Shown here: positions 27,122 through 35,636 of the stretch, in pieces | How the letters are laid out: every line of letters starts with the position of its first letter | Numbering within the stretch: the first letter of the stretch is position 1 | Assembly: GCA_934086815.1 (NCBI GenBank) | Contig: CAKOIM010000005.1 | Span: 1-59,576 of the forward strand | DNA from: an uncultured Bacilli bacterium | GTDB taxonomy: Bacteria > Bacillota_I > Bacilli_A > RF39 > UBA660 | Length of the DNA stretch: 59,576 nucleotides | Reading direction: 5' to 3' | Made by a program: the position numbers and the translations under genes | Notes under the pieces: generated by a model | Told to the model about the DNA's origin: nothing | The model's database searches: none | What the model saw: the letters and a program-made list of their open reading frames with translations, nothing else

Positions 27122-27391
27122 ATGAAAGTTAAAGTTGGAGATAATGTTTTAGTTATTGCTGGTGCTGATAAAGGTAAAACTGGTAAAGTATTAAAAACAT
27201 TAAAGAAAGAATCAAGAGTAGTAGTAGAAGGTGTGCATATTGTTAAAAAACATTGTAAACCAAATAATACTAATGATAAAGGCGGAATTTTTGAAATTGA
27301 AGCTCCTATACATGTTTCTAATGTAAAGGTAATAGATGAAAAAGTAGAAGCAAAAAAAGAAAAGAAAGCTTCTAAGAAAGCGAGTAAGTAA
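27122..27391 (+). CDS. rplX: 50S ribosomal protein L24
   Basis: 89 residues with a KOW motif (VIAGADKGKTGKVLK) and VVVEGVHIVKKHCKP. L24 nucleates 50S assembly. The C-terminal ~15 residues are a Lys/Ala-rich tail, and the protein is a little short compared with ~100 in relatives. GGAGG precedes the start. Confidence 0.95.
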   Translation: MKVKVGDNVLVIAGADKGKTGKVLKTLKKESRVVVEGVHIVKKHCKPNNTNDKGGIFEIEAPIHVSNVKVIDEKVEAKKEKKASKKASK

Positions 27392-27393
27392 TT

Positions 27394-27933
27394 ATGAGTA
27401 ATTTTAGAAAATTATATGATGAAAAAATTGTTCCGGAATTAATGAAAGAACATAATTATACTACTATTATGGCTGTGCCTAAGTTAGAAAAAATTGTTAT
27501 TAACATGGGTGTAGGTGAAGGTAGTAAAGATGAAAAATTTATTACTGCTGCAGTTAAAGACTTAGAAGCTATAAGTGGACAAAAAAGTGTTGTTACTAGA
27601 GCTCGTAAATCTATAGCTGGATTTAAATTAAGAGAAGGTCAACCTGTTGGGGTAAAAGTTACTTTAAGAGGAGAAAATATGTATAATTTCTTTGAAAAGT
27701 TAGTACGTGTTGGACTTCCACGTGTTAGAGATTTCCGTGGTGTATCACCTCATGCTTTTGATGGAAAAGGTAATTATACTATTGGTATTAAAGAACAACT
27801 AATATTTCCAGAAATAGAATATGATGAAGTTTTAAAAGTTCGTGGAATGGATATTATATTTGTTACTACAGCTAAGACTAATGAAGAAGCAAAAACTTTA
27901 TTAAAGGGCTTTGGAATGCCTTTTAAGAATTAA
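27394..27933 (+). CDS. rplE: 50S ribosomal protein L5
   Basis: 179 residues. MGVGEG, TRARKSIAGFKLREG, VTLRG and the RDFRGVSPHAFDGKGNY stretch are all typical. L5 binds 5S rRNA. It starts 2 bases after rplX without a strong ribosome site of its own, so it is probably coupled. Confidence 0.97.
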   Translation: MSNFRKLYDEKIVPELMKEHNYTTIMAVPKLEKIVINMGVGEGSKDEKFITAAVKDLEAISGQKSVVTRARKSIAGFKLREGQPVGVKVTLRGENMYNFFEKLVRVGLPRVRDFRGVSPHAFDGKGNYTIGIKEQLIFPEIEYDEVLKVRGMDIIFVTTAKTNEEAKTLLKGFGMPFKN

Positions 27934-27943
27934 GGAGGACACT

Positions 27944-28129
27944 ATGGCTAAGAAAAGTATGATTGCAAAAAACAAAAGAACTCCTAAGTTTTCTACAAGA
28001 GCTTATACAAGATGTAATCGTTGTGGAAGACCTCATGGCGTTTTAAGAAAATATGGAATTTGCCGTATTTGTTTTAGAGAACTTGCAAATGAAGGTAAAT
28101 TACCTGGTGTTAAGAAATCTAGTTGGTAG
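27944..28129 (+). CDS. rpsZ: 30S ribosomal protein S14, zinc-binding (type Z)
   Basis: 61 residues, the compact zinc form. CNRCGRPHG and CRICFREL supply four Cys for zinc. The start is ATG 27944 (MAKKSM) with AAGGAGGAC upstream. The short zinc form in this operon is typical of Gram-positive and mollicute-like lineages. Confidence 0.96.
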   Translation: MAKKSMIAKNKRTPKFSTRAYTRCNRCGRPHGVLRKYGICRICFRELANEGKLPGVKKSSW

Positions 28130-28141
28130 AAGGAGGAAAAA

Positions 28142-28540
28142 ATGTTTGTACAAGATAAAATAGCAGATATGTTAACTCGTATTCGTAATGCTAATCAAAT
28201 GAGATATAATACTGTTGAAGTTATTGGAACTAAAATGACTTTAGGCATTGCTGAAATACTTAAACGCGAAGGTTATATTGCTGATTATGTTTATGAAAAA
28301 TTTAGTAATGGTGATAAGTTAACTTTAACATTAAAGTATGGAGATAAAAAAGAAAGAGTTATTACAGGACTTAAAAGAATTAGTAAATCTGGTTTAAGAG
28401 TTTATGCTAAAGTGGATGAAATTCCTCGTGTTCTAAACGGACTAGGTATTGCTATTATCTCTACTTCTGAAGGTTTAATGACTGATAAAGAAGCTAGAGC
28501 TAAAAAGTTAGGAGGCGAAGTTCTTGCCTATATTTGGTAA
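28142..28540 (+). CDS. rpsH: 30S ribosomal protein S8
   Basis: 132 residues. Begins with DKIADMLTRIRNA and ends GLGIAIISTSEGLMT...GGEVLAYIW, both conserved. S8 binds 16S helix 21 and often autoregulates the spc operon. A strong AGGAGGAAA site precedes it. Confidence 0.97.
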   Translation: MFVQDKIADMLTRIRNANQMRYNTVEVIGTKMTLGIAEILKREGYIADYVYEKFSNGDKLTLTLKYGDKKERVITGLKRISKSGLRVYAKVDEIPRVLNGLGIAIISTSEGLMTDKEARAKKLGGEVLAYIW

Positions 28541-28546
28541 GGTATT

Positions 28547-29083
28547 ATGAGTAGAATAGGTGATAGAAGACTTAGTTTACCTGACGGTGTAACTGTAAGT
28601 GTAGATAAAAATTTAGTAAAAGTAAGTGGACCTAAGGGAGAACTTACATATGAAATTAGTAATTTAGTAAGTGTTGAAGTAGTTGATAATACAGTTTTAA
28701 CTAAACAAGTTAAAGAAAGTAAAAAAGCTAATATGATGCAAGGGACTACTAATTCATTAATCAATAATATGATTATTGGTGTTTCTAAAGGTTATGATAA
28801 AGGATTAGAAGCAGTTGGTGTTGGTTATCGTTTTAATGTAAGTGGTAACAAAATTACTATTAATGCTGGTTATTCTCATCCAGTTGTTATGGAAGCACCA
28901 GATGGTTTAACTGTAACAAGTGAAAGTAATACAGAAATTACTATTCATGGTATAGATAAACAAAAAGTATCTGAATTTGCGGCTAATATTCGTAAAGTAA
29001 GAGAACCAGAACCTTATAAGGGTAAAGGTATTCGTTACAAAGGTGAAAAGATTCGTCGTAAAGAAGGAAAGAAAGCAGCGTAG
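28547..29083 (+). CDS. rplF: 50S ribosomal protein L6
   Basis: 178 residues. Starts SRIGDRRLSLPDGV; GVGYRFNVSG and the C-terminal EPEPYKGKGIRYKGE are diagnostic. It sits at the factor-binding stalk base. It begins 6 bases after rpsH. Confidence 0.97.
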   Translation: MSRIGDRRLSLPDGVTVSVDKNLVKVSGPKGELTYEISNLVSVEVVDNTVLTKQVKESKKANMMQGTTNSLINNMIIGVSKGYDKGLEAVGVGYRFNVSGNKITINAGYSHPVVMEAPDGLTVTSESNTEITIHGIDKQKVSEFAANIRKVREPEPYKGKGIRYKGEKIRRKEGKKAA

Positions 29084-29097
29084 GGAGGAGTTAAAGT

Positions 29098-29454
29098 ATG
29101 ATAAAAAAAGAAGCTAATAATAAAGCGCGTGTAAGACGTCATGAAAGAGTTCGTAAAAATATTACTGGAACTAAAGAAGTACCAAGACTAAACGTTTTTA
29201 GATCTAACAAAGGTATTTATGCTCAAATTATTGTAGATGAAACTGGAACAACCCTTGCTAGTTCTTCTAATTTAGAACTTAAGATTAAAAATGGTGGTAA
29301 TGTTGAAGCTGCTAAAGCAGTTGGAACAGATATCGCTAAAAAAGCTCTTAAGTTAAATGTTAAAAAAGTTGTGTTTGATCGTGGTGGATATCAATACCAT
29401 GGTAGAGTTGAAGCTTTAGCAGATGCTGCTAGAGAAGCAGGATTAGAATTTTAG
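29098..29454 (+). CDS. rplR: 50S ribosomal protein L18
   Basis: 118 residues. RRHERVRKNITGT, PRLNVFRSNKGIYAQII and FDRGGYQYHGRVEALADAAREAGL are conserved. L18 binds 5S rRNA with L5. GGGAGGAG precedes ATG 29098. Confidence 0.97.
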   Translation: MIKKEANNKARVRRHERVRKNITGTKEVPRLNVFRSNKGIYAQIIVDETGTTLASSSNLELKIKNGGNVEAAKAVGTDIAKKALKLNVKKVVFDRGGYQYHGRVEALADAAREAGLEF

Positions 29455-29462
29455 GAGGTAGC

Positions 29463-29969
29463 ATGAGAAAAGATTTTAAAAGACAAGAAAAGAAAAATTT
29501 ATTAGAAGAAAAAGTTATTGCTATAACTAGAGTAACAAAAGTTACTCAAGGTGGTAGACATTTTCGTTTCTCTGCTACAGTTGCTGTTGGAAACCGTAAA
29601 GGTTTAGTGGGTATTGGTAGTGGAAAAGCTAATGAAGTACCTGAAGCAATAAAGAAAGCTTTACAAGCAGCAAATAAAAATGTTTGTAAAGTAGCTTTAC
29701 AAGATGGAAGAACTGTTCCTCATGAAGCACAAGCTAAAGTTGGTAGAGCTGTTGTATTAGTAAAACCTGCTAAAGAAGGTCGCGGTATTATCGCTGGTGG
29801 TGCTGCTCGTGCAGTTTTAGAACTTGCTGGTGTTAAAGATATCGTTGCCAAATCACTTGGTTCTAATACACAAGTAAATGTAGCAAAAGCAACTTTAGAA
29901 GCATTAAAGAGTCAAAGAACTCCAGAACATATTGCTAAACTTCGTGGCAAGAAAGTTGAGGAATTATAA
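29463..29969 (+). CDS. rpsE: 30S ribosomal protein S5
   Basis: 168 residues. EKVIAITRVTKVTQGGR and VGIGSGKANEVPEAIKKA are typical; the protein shapes decoding accuracy. In most bacteria rpmD (L30) follows. Here rplO begins 2 bases after the stop, so L30 is missing from the operon. Confidence 0.97.
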   Translation: MRKDFKRQEKKNLLEEKVIAITRVTKVTQGGRHFRFSATVAVGNRKGLVGIGSGKANEVPEAIKKALQAANKNVCKVALQDGRTVPHEAQAKVGRAVVLVKPAKEGRGIIAGGAARAVLELAGVKDIVAKSLGSNTQVNVAKATLEALKSQRTPEHIAKLRGKKVEEL

Positions 29970-29970
29970 T

Positions 29971-30414
29971 ATGAGATTAGAAAATTTACCAAAAACTAAA
30001 GAAATGAAAAGTATTAAAAGAGTAGGTCGTGGACCAGGATCTGGAATGGGTAAAACATCTACTCGTGGAGAAAAGGGACAAAAATCTAGAAGTGGTGTTT
30101 CAATTCCTGCTTGGTTCCAAGGGGGACAAACTCCACTTCATAGAAGAATTCCAATCAGAGGATTTAATAACAAACAATTTGAAACAAAATATGCAGTTAT
30201 TAATTTATCTGACTTAGATAAATTCTTTAATGATGGAGATGTAGTTACTCCGGAAGTACTTAAAGAAAGAAAAATTATTAAAAAACAACTAAGTGGAGTT
30301 AAGGTTTTAGGTAATGGTGAATTAACTAAAAAATTAACTGTTAAAGCTCATAGATTTTCTACTAAAGCTGTTACAAAAATAGAAAACATTGGCGGCAAAG
30401 CTGAGGTGATTTAG
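29971..30414 (+). CDS. rplO: 50S ribosomal protein L15
   Basis: 147 residues. RVGRGPGSGMGKTSTRGEKGQKSR near the N-terminus, then FQGGQTPLHRRIPIRGF, are diagnostic. ATG 29971 is chosen because L15 starts MRLENLP and it follows the rpsE stop by one base. Confidence 0.96.
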   Translation: MRLENLPKTKEMKSIKRVGRGPGSGMGKTSTRGEKGQKSRSGVSIPAWFQGGQTPLHRRIPIRGFNNKQFETKYAVINLSDLDKFFNDGDVVTPEVLKERKIIKKQLSGVKVLGNGELTKKLTVKAHRFSTKAVTKIENIGGKAEVI

Positions 30415-31680
30415 ATGTTTCGAGGATTTTCCCAACTTTTTAACAAAAATAATAAGGATTTAAGAAAAAGAATATACTTGACACTATTTTGTTTAGGTAT
30501 ATTCTGCTTGGGAACATCTGTTACTATACCATGGGCATCAGTTGTTTACGATGAATTAGGGTTTTTAGAAATATTTAATATTATGAGTGGTGGTGGACTT
30601 CGTAGTTTTTCCATATTTGGTTTAGGAGTATCTCCATATATTACGGCATCTATTATTACTCAATTATTACAAATGGATATTATACCTTATTTTAAAGATT
30701 TAAAAGAACAAGGATATGTAGGAAGACAAAAAATTAATAAAATAAATCGTTATTTAGGTATTTTAATAGGTTTCTTCCAAGCTTATGTATTATGTATATT
30801 TTATATGAATAGTGCAGATATTTTTGTTCAACTTAAAACTGCATTGGTTATGACTGCTGGTACTGCGTTTTGTTTGTGGATGGGTGATCAAATTACTAAC
30901 AAAGGTATTGGTAATGGACAATCAATGTTAATTATGGCTGGTATTATCTTAAGTATGCCAAGTATATTTACAGGAGCTTATAATGGATTTGTTTCATCTG
31001 GTACTTATACTGCGGAATTAGGAATATTTTTCTTTATTCTATTTATTCTTTTATATTTACTTATTATTGTAGGTATAATTTGGATTCAATTAGCAGAAAG
31101 AAGAATACCTATTCAATATGCAAATAAATCTACAAGTGCATATGGCGCTCAAAATAGTTTTTTACCTATTAAAATAAATTCAGCTGGAGTTATACCTGTA
31201 ATATTTGCATCTATATTGACAACTATACCAGCAACAATTGTTACCCTTATAGGTAATCAAAATGCAATAGATTTTGTTAATAAATATATAATTTATACAA
31301 CACCAACTGGTTTTATTCTATATATTATCTTTATTATATTCTTTGCTTACTTTTATACGTTCATGGTAATGAATCCGGAAGAAATGAGTAAGAACTTAAA
31401 TAGTAGAGGTGGATATATACCAGGAATTAGACCAGGTGAAGATACTAGTAATTATATAAGTGACTCTATGGGAAAACTTACAATAGTTGGAAGTATTTTC
31501 TTAGTAATACTAGCTGGTATTCCCGTAATATTCTCACAAATATTTAACTTATCAAATTCAGTTACTATTGGGGGAACAGGAATGCTTATCGTAGTAGGTG
31601 TTGCAATTGAAACATATAAACAAATGGAAAGTAGTTTAGTAAGTCGTAGTTATGCGGCAAAAAGGAAGCGATTAAGATAA
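30415..31680 (+). CDS. secY: Protein translocase subunit SecY
   Basis: 421 residues with about ten membrane segments. It forms the central channel of the SecYEG translocon. Conserved parts include GLGVSPYITASIITQLL (helix 2b plug region), the cytosolic loop ERRIPIQYA, INSAGVIPVIF, and the C-terminal cytosolic NSRGGYIPGIRPG. It starts directly after rplO and overlaps adk by one base. Confidence 0.97.
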   Translation: MFRGFSQLFNKNNKDLRKRIYLTLFCLGIFCLGTSVTIPWASVVYDELGFLEIFNIMSGGGLRSFSIFGLGVSPYITASIITQLLQMDIIPYFKDLKEQGYVGRQKINKINRYLGILIGFFQAYVLCIFYMNSADIFVQLKTALVMTAGTAFCLWMGDQITNKGIGNGQSMLIMAGIILSMPSIFTGAYNGFVSSGTYTAELGIFFFILFILLYLLIIVGIIWIQLAERRIPIQYANKSTSAYGAQNSFLPIKINSAGVIPVIFASILTTIPATIVTLIGNQNAIDFVNKYIIYTTPTGFILYIIFIIFFAYFYTFMVMNPEEMSKNLNSRGGYIPGIRPGEDTSNYISDSMGKLTIVGSIFLVILAGIPVIFSQIFNLSNSVTIGGTGMLIVVGVAIETYKQMESSLVSRSYAAKRKRLR

Positions 31681-32315
31681 TGAAAAATATAATATTTATA
31701 GCACCACCAGCAGCAGGTAAAGGTACACAAAGTACTTTATTAAAAGAAAACTTTAGTTATAATCATTTATCAACTGGAGATATGTTAAGAAAATCTGCTA
31801 AATCTGGTTCTTCCTTAGGGGAAGTTGTTAAAAATATTATGGAAAGCGGAAAATTAGTTAGTGATGAAATAATGATTGATTTAATTAAAGAACAATTAAC
31901 TAATTCCGAAGGAAAGCCATTTATATTAGATGGTTTTCCTAGAACTCTTAATCAAGCTATGTCACTTGATGATATAGTAAGTGATGATTATGAAGTTATT
32001 TACTTAGATTTAGATGAAGAAGAAGCTATTAAAAGAATACTTGGAAGAATCACTTGTGAATGTGGTAAGTCTTATAACTCAAATATAGATTCTTTAAAAC
32101 CTAAAGTAGAAGGTGTTTGTGATACTTGTCAAAGTAAACTAAGTAAAAGAAGTGATGATAATGAAGAAGCTTTTAAAGTTCGTTTTGAATCATTTATTAA
32201 TAATACTAAACCAGTATTAGAATACTATGATAAGAAAAATAAACTTCATAAAATAAATGTTAATAGAGATGTATCTGATATATATAAAGATATTTTGAGG
32301 GTAGTTAATGATTAG
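31680..32315 (+). CDS. adk: Adenylate kinase
   Basis: 211 residues. P-loop PPAAGKGTQ (usually GxPGxGKGT), LSTGDMLR, FILDGFPRTL, and a LID domain with four Cys (CECGKSY and CDTC), so the zinc-binding long form. It makes 2 ADP from ATP and AMP. The P-loop Pro-Ala replaces Gly-Pro-Gly variants, but Lys is kept. It ends inside the map gene. Confidence 0.95.
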   Translation: MKNIIFIAPPAAGKGTQSTLLKENFSYNHLSTGDMLRKSAKSGSSLGEVVKNIMESGKLVSDEIMIDLIKEQLTNSEGKPFILDGFPRTLNQAMSLDDIVSDDYEVIYLDLDEEEAIKRILGRITCECGKSYNSNIDSLKPKVEGVCDTCQSKLSKRSDDNEEAFKVRFESFINNTKPVLEYYDKKNKLHKINVNRDVSDIYKDILRVVND

Positions 32316-33051
32316 TATTAAGAGTAATAGAGAAATCGAATTAATGAGAGAAGCTGGAAAGTATTTACAAGATACTTTTAAAGAAGTTGAACCTTTTATT
32401 AAAGCAGGGGTTACAACTAAAAAACTAGATAAAATAATTCATGATTATGTGTTAAGTATAGGTTGCATTCCCGAATGTTTAGGTTACGAAGGATTTCCAG
32501 CAACGGCTTGTATTTCTGTTAATGATGAAGTAGTTCATGGAATACCAGGGCCTAGAAAAATAAAAGATGGTGATATTGTTTCAATTGATTTAGTAATATC
32601 TTATAAAGGCTATTGTGCTGATGCAACAAGAACTTATATAATTGGAGAAGTACCTAAAGAAGTACAAGAATTAGTTGAAAATACTAAAGAAGCCTTTTAT
32701 GTAGGTGTATCTGTTGTAAAAGAAGGCGCAAGAGTTAGAGATATTGGTTCGGCCATTTCTAAATTTGCACATAGTAAAGGCCTAAGTGTTGTCGAAGAAT
32801 TATGTGGACATGGAATTGGTTCAAGTATGCATGAAGAACCAGATATTCCCAATTTTGATGATGGTAATATGACTAGATTAAAAGAGGGAATGGTTATAGC
32901 AATAGAACCAATGTTAAACTTAGGAAGCAGAAACATATATTTATGTGATGATGATTGGACAGTTAAAACTTACGATGGTAAACCATCATGTCATTATGAA
33001 AATACTATCTTAGTTACAAAAGATGGATATGAAATATTAACAGGAGATTAA
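32308..33051 (+). CDS. map: Methionine aminopeptidase, type I
   Basis: 247 residues. Metal ligands appear in order: the VVHGIPG His, SIDLV (Asp), ADATRTY (Asp), CGHGIG (His), AIEPM (Glu) and the final HYENTILV (Glu). It removes N-terminal Met from new proteins. It overlaps adk by 8 bases and has GAGG upstream. Confidence 0.96.
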   Translation: MISIKSNREIELMREAGKYLQDTFKEVEPFIKAGVTTKKLDKIIHDYVLSIGCIPECLGYEGFPATACISVNDEVVHGIPGPRKIKDGDIVSIDLVISYKGYCADATRTYIIGEVPKEVQELVENTKEAFYVGVSVVKEGARVRDIGSAISKFAHSKGLSVVEELCGHGIGSSMHEEPDIPNFDDGNMTRLKEGMVIAIEPMLNLGSRNIYLCDDDWTVKTYDGKPSCHYENTILVTKDGYEILTGD

Positions 33052-33054
33052 TTT

Positions 33055-33273
33055 ATGGGAAAAAAAGATAAAATTGAAGTAGAAGGAAAAGTTACAGAAG
33101 TTTTAAAGGGTAGTGATTACTTAGTGGAACTTAGTAATGGACACACTGTAAAAGCCTACGTTTCTGGTAAAATGCGTATGCATATGATCCGTATTTTACC
33201 AGGTGATAAAGTTACAGTGGAGCTTTCACCATATGATTTAACACGTGGGATTATAAAATGGAATAATAGATAA
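33055..33273 (+). CDS. infA: Translation initiation factor IF-1
   Basis: 72 residues of OB fold: EVEGKVTEVL, FRVELSNGH-like YLVELSNGH, SGKMRMHMIRILPGD and VELSPYDLTRGII. All match IF-1, which occupies the 30S A site during initiation. It lies 3 bases after map. Confidence 0.97.
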   Translation: MGKKDKIEVEGKVTEVLKGSDYLVELSNGHTVKAYVSGKMRMHMIRILPGDKVTVELSPYDLTRGIIKWNNR

Positions 33274-33284
33274 GGAGTGAAATT

Positions 33285-33398
33285 ATGAAAGTTAGACCAT
33301 CAGTAAAGAAAATTTGTAGAAAATGTAAAATTATTAGAAGAAAAGGAAAAATTAGGGTTATTTGTGAAAATCCTAAACATAAACAAGTTCAAGGTTAA
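33285..33398 (+). CDS. rpmJ: 50S ribosomal protein L36
   Basis: 37 residues: MKVRPSVKKICRKCK and VICENPKHKQ, with the C-x2-C / C / H zinc set of the zinc-binding L36. TAAGGAGTG precedes ATG 33285. It occupies the normal infA-rpmJ-rpsM position. Confidence 0.96.
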   Translation: MKVRPSVKKICRKCKIIRRKGKIRVICENPKHKQVQG

Positions 33399-33407
33399 GG
33401 AGGAAAA

Positions 33408-33782
33408 ATGGCAAGAATTAAAAATATTGAATTACCAAATGAAAAACATACTTGTATAGGTCTTACAGCAATATATGGTATTGGGAGAAATTTGGCTTTA
33501 GAAATATGTGAAGCTACTAATGTAGATCCTACTAAAAAAATTAAAGATTTAACTGATGAAGAAATTGCAAAATTACGTAAAGAAATTGATAATTATACTG
33601 TAGAAGGTGATCTTCGTCGTGATGTTCAAATGAGCATTAAAAATAAAATGGAAATTAATTGCTATGAAGGTATTAGACATAAAAAAGGTTTACCTGTAAG
33701 AGGTCAAAGAACTAGTAGAAATGCTAAGACTCGTAAAGGTAGAGGAAAAGTAGTAGCTAATAAGAAAAAGGCTGGAAAATAG
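33408..33782 (+). CDS. rpsM: 30S ribosomal protein S13
   Basis: 124 residues. YGIGRNLALEICE and GIRHKKGLPVRGQRTSRNAKTR are diagnostic. S13 contacts P-site tRNA and L5. GGAGGAAAA precedes it. Confidence 0.97.
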   Translation: MARIKNIELPNEKHTCIGLTAIYGIGRNLALEICEATNVDPTKKIKDLTDEEIAKLRKEIDNYTVEGDLRRDVQMSIKNKMEINCYEGIRHKKGLPVRGQRTSRNAKTRKGRGKVVANKKKAGK

Positions 33783-33793
33783 GAGGATAAAAT

Positions 33794-34177
33794 ATGGCAT
33801 ATAATAGAAGAAAAAGAAAAGTAAAGAAGAATATTCCTGAAGCAACAGCTCATATTCATTCTACATATAATAATACTATTGTTACTATTAGTGATAAAGA
33901 TGGAAATGCTATAAGCTGGTCATCTGCTGGTAGAATTGGTTATAAAGGAAGTAAGAAAAAGACTCCATTTGCTGCTGGGTTAACTAGTGAAGCTGCTGCC
34001 GCGGTTGCAATTGAAGCTGGAGTTAAAAAAGTTGATGTATTTGTTAAAGGTCTTGGACCAGGAAGAGAAAATGCTATTCGTTCCCTTCAAACTGCAGGAT
34101 TAGAAATTACAAGTATTACTGATGAAACACCTATTCCTCATAATGGTTGTCGTCCACCAAAAAGACCAAGAAATTAA
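33794..34177 (+). CDS. rpsK: 30S ribosomal protein S11
   Basis: 127 residues. HIHSTYNNTIVTISD, SAGRIGYKGSKKKTPFAAG and the C-terminal PHNGCRPPKRPR identify it. S11 forms part of the mRNA exit on the 30S platform. rpsD is not between rpsK and rpoA, as in other Bacillota. Confidence 0.97.
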   Translation: MAYNRRKRKVKKNIPEATAHIHSTYNNTIVTISDKDGNAISWSSAGRIGYKGSKKKTPFAAGLTSEAAAAVAIEAGVKKVDVFVKGLGPGRENAIRSLQTAGLEITSITDETPIPHNGCRPPKRPRN

Positions 34178-34198
34178 TAAGGGAAAGGAAACGTAATC

Positions 34199-35143
34199 AT
34201 GATTAAATTTGAAAAACCAGACTATAAAATTGCTGAATATCAAGAAAGCAATTCTTATGCAAAATTTGAACTTGAACCTTTAGAAAGAGGTTTTGGTACA
34301 ACTATAGGTAATGCTTTAAGAAGAGTATTGTTATCAAGTTTACCAGGAAGTGCTGTTACTTCAATTAAGATTGATGGAGTACTTCATGAATTTCAAAAAA
34401 TTGAAGGTGTTGTAGAAGATGTTACGACTATTGTTTTAAATATTAAAAACTTAGTTGTAAAGAATTATACAAATGAAGATAAAGTTATAAGACTTACTAA
34501 ATCAAGCGAAGGACCGGTTTTAGCTGGAGATATCGAAAAAGATGCTGATATTGAAATTATGAATCCAGATTTAGTTATTTGTAACTTAGTAAGTGGTGGA
34601 AAAATCAATATTGAAATGACTGTTAAAAATGGTCGTGGATATGTTCCAAGTTCTGTTAATAAAGCTAATTTAGCTGATAATGTTGCAGGTGTTATTGCAA
34701 TTGATTCAAATTATTCACCAATTGAAGTTGTAAAATATGAAGTTTTAGATACTCGTGTTGGACAAGATGAATCATATGATAAGTTAATAATGGAAATAAC
34801 TACGAATGGTAGTGTTACACCAGAAGAAGCAATGGCTTTAGGAGCTAAGATATTAATTGAACATTTTAGTATTGTAGCAGATTTAAATTCTATTAGTAAT
34901 ATTAATGGTATTATGCAAGAAAAAAAGGTTGATACAATTACTAAAACATTAGAAACACCAATTGAAGAAGTTGAATTCTCAGTTAGAGCATATAATTGTT
35001 TAAAAAGAGCTGGTATTCATACTGTTCAAGATTTAGTTAATAAAAAAGAAGTAGAAGTTACTAAAATTAGAAACTTAGGAAAGAAATCATTAAAAGAAGT
35101 TCTTGATAAAGTTGATGAATTAGGACTTTCATTTAAGGAGTAA
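34199..35143 (+). CDS. rpoA: RNA polymerase alpha subunit
   Basis: 314 residues. The N-terminal dimerisation domain has ERGFGTTIGNALRRVLLSSLPG; the C-terminal domain (~240-310) has RAYNCLKRAGIHTVQDLV and RNLGKKSLKEV for UP-element and activator contact. The length and both domains are complete. A second copy of the C-terminal domain coding region lies 2,950 bp downstream. Confidence 0.97.
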   Translation: MIKFEKPDYKIAEYQESNSYAKFELEPLERGFGTTIGNALRRVLLSSLPGSAVTSIKIDGVLHEFQKIEGVVEDVTTIVLNIKNLVVKNYTNEDKVIRLTKSSEGPVLAGDIEKDADIEIMNPDLVICNLVSGGKINIEMTVKNGRGYVPSSVNKANLADNVAGVIAIDSNYSPIEVVKYEVLDTRVGQDESYDKLIMEITTNGSVTPEEAMALGAKILIEHFSIVADLNSISNINGIMQEKKVDTITKTLETPIEEVEFSVRAYNCLKRAGIHTVQDLVNKKEVEVTKIRNLGKKSLKEVLDKVDELGLSFKE

Positions 35144-35147
35144 GAAT

Positions 35148-35489
35148 ATGAAATATAGAAAATTAGGTAGAGAAACTAGAATTAGAAGAAGTATTTTAGC
35201 TGGACTTACTAAAGATGTTATTATGAATGGACATGTTGTTACTACTGAAGCAAGAGCTAAAGAAGTAAGAAAGTTTGTTGATAAAATGATTACTTATGGT
35301 AAGGATGGTACACTTGTAGCTCGTCGTAAAGCTTTAGCTTTTTTACATAATGATAAAGAAGTTGTGTCTAAAGTATTTAATGAACTTGCTAAAAATTATG
35401 AAACTAGAAATGGTGGATATACAAGAATTATAAAATTAAAAGAACGTCGTGGAGACGATGCTTTAGAAGTTAGACTTGAACTAGTTTAA
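35148..35489 (+). CDS. rplQ: 50S ribosomal protein L17 (first copy)
   Basis: 113 residues. Starts KYRKLGRETRIRRSILAGLTKD and ends with GGYTRIIKLKERRGDDALEVRLELV, full-length L17. It is the last gene of the supercluster, 4 bases after rpoA. An identical second copy is at 38098. L17 is normally single-copy, so this duplication is unusual. Confidence 0.97.
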   Translation: MKYRKLGRETRIRRSILAGLTKDVIMNGHVVTTEARAKEVRKFVDKMITYGKDGTLVARRKALAFLHNDKEVVSKVFNELAKNYETRNGGYTRIIKLKERRGDDALEVRLELV

Positions 35490-35495
35490 TTTATT

Positions 35496-35520
35496 AACTA
35501 ACCTTTTGGTTAGTTTTTTT
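35496..35520 (+). terminator. Terminator of the ribosomal supercluster
   Basis: AACTAACC (35496-35503) pairs perfectly with GGTTAGTT (35508-35515) around TTTT, followed by T residues. It lies beyond the end of the duplicated block, so the two rplQ copies have different terminators. Confidence 0.85.
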
Positions 35521-35522
35521 TA

Positions 35523-35585
35523 GCCAAAATGTAAAATGAAACACAGCCAAAATGTAAAATGAAAATGAGTCAAAATGTAAAATGC
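35523..35585 (+). repeat. Three direct repeats with a 23-bp period upstream of the first DUF4143 ATPase
   Basis: Units begin at 35523, 35546 and 35569. Each has the core CAAAATGTAAAATG; the first two are GCCAAAATGTAAAATGAAA and the third starts GTC. The last unit ends two bases before a -35 box. They look like binding sites for a regulator, perhaps the ATPase itself. Confidence 0.75.
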
Positions 35586-35587
35586 TA

Positions 35588-35616
35588 TTAACAAAATGAA
35601 TTATTTATAGTATAAT
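35588..35616 (+). promoter_or_regulatory. Promoter of the first DUF4143 ATPase
   Basis: TTAACA (35588-35593), 17 bp, TATAAT (35611-35616). The triple repeat abuts its upstream edge, and the coding start is 21 bases downstream with GAGGAG. Confidence 0.65.
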
Positions 35617-35636
35617 AATTTTGAGGAGAGACAAAA

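Noticed and set aside
34178..34198. Missing rpsD as an anomaly
   Set aside because: rpsD is normally outside the alpha operon in Bacillota.
35523..35585. CRISPR array
   Set aside because: Only three units, contiguous 23-bp period with no unique spacers, and no cas genes.
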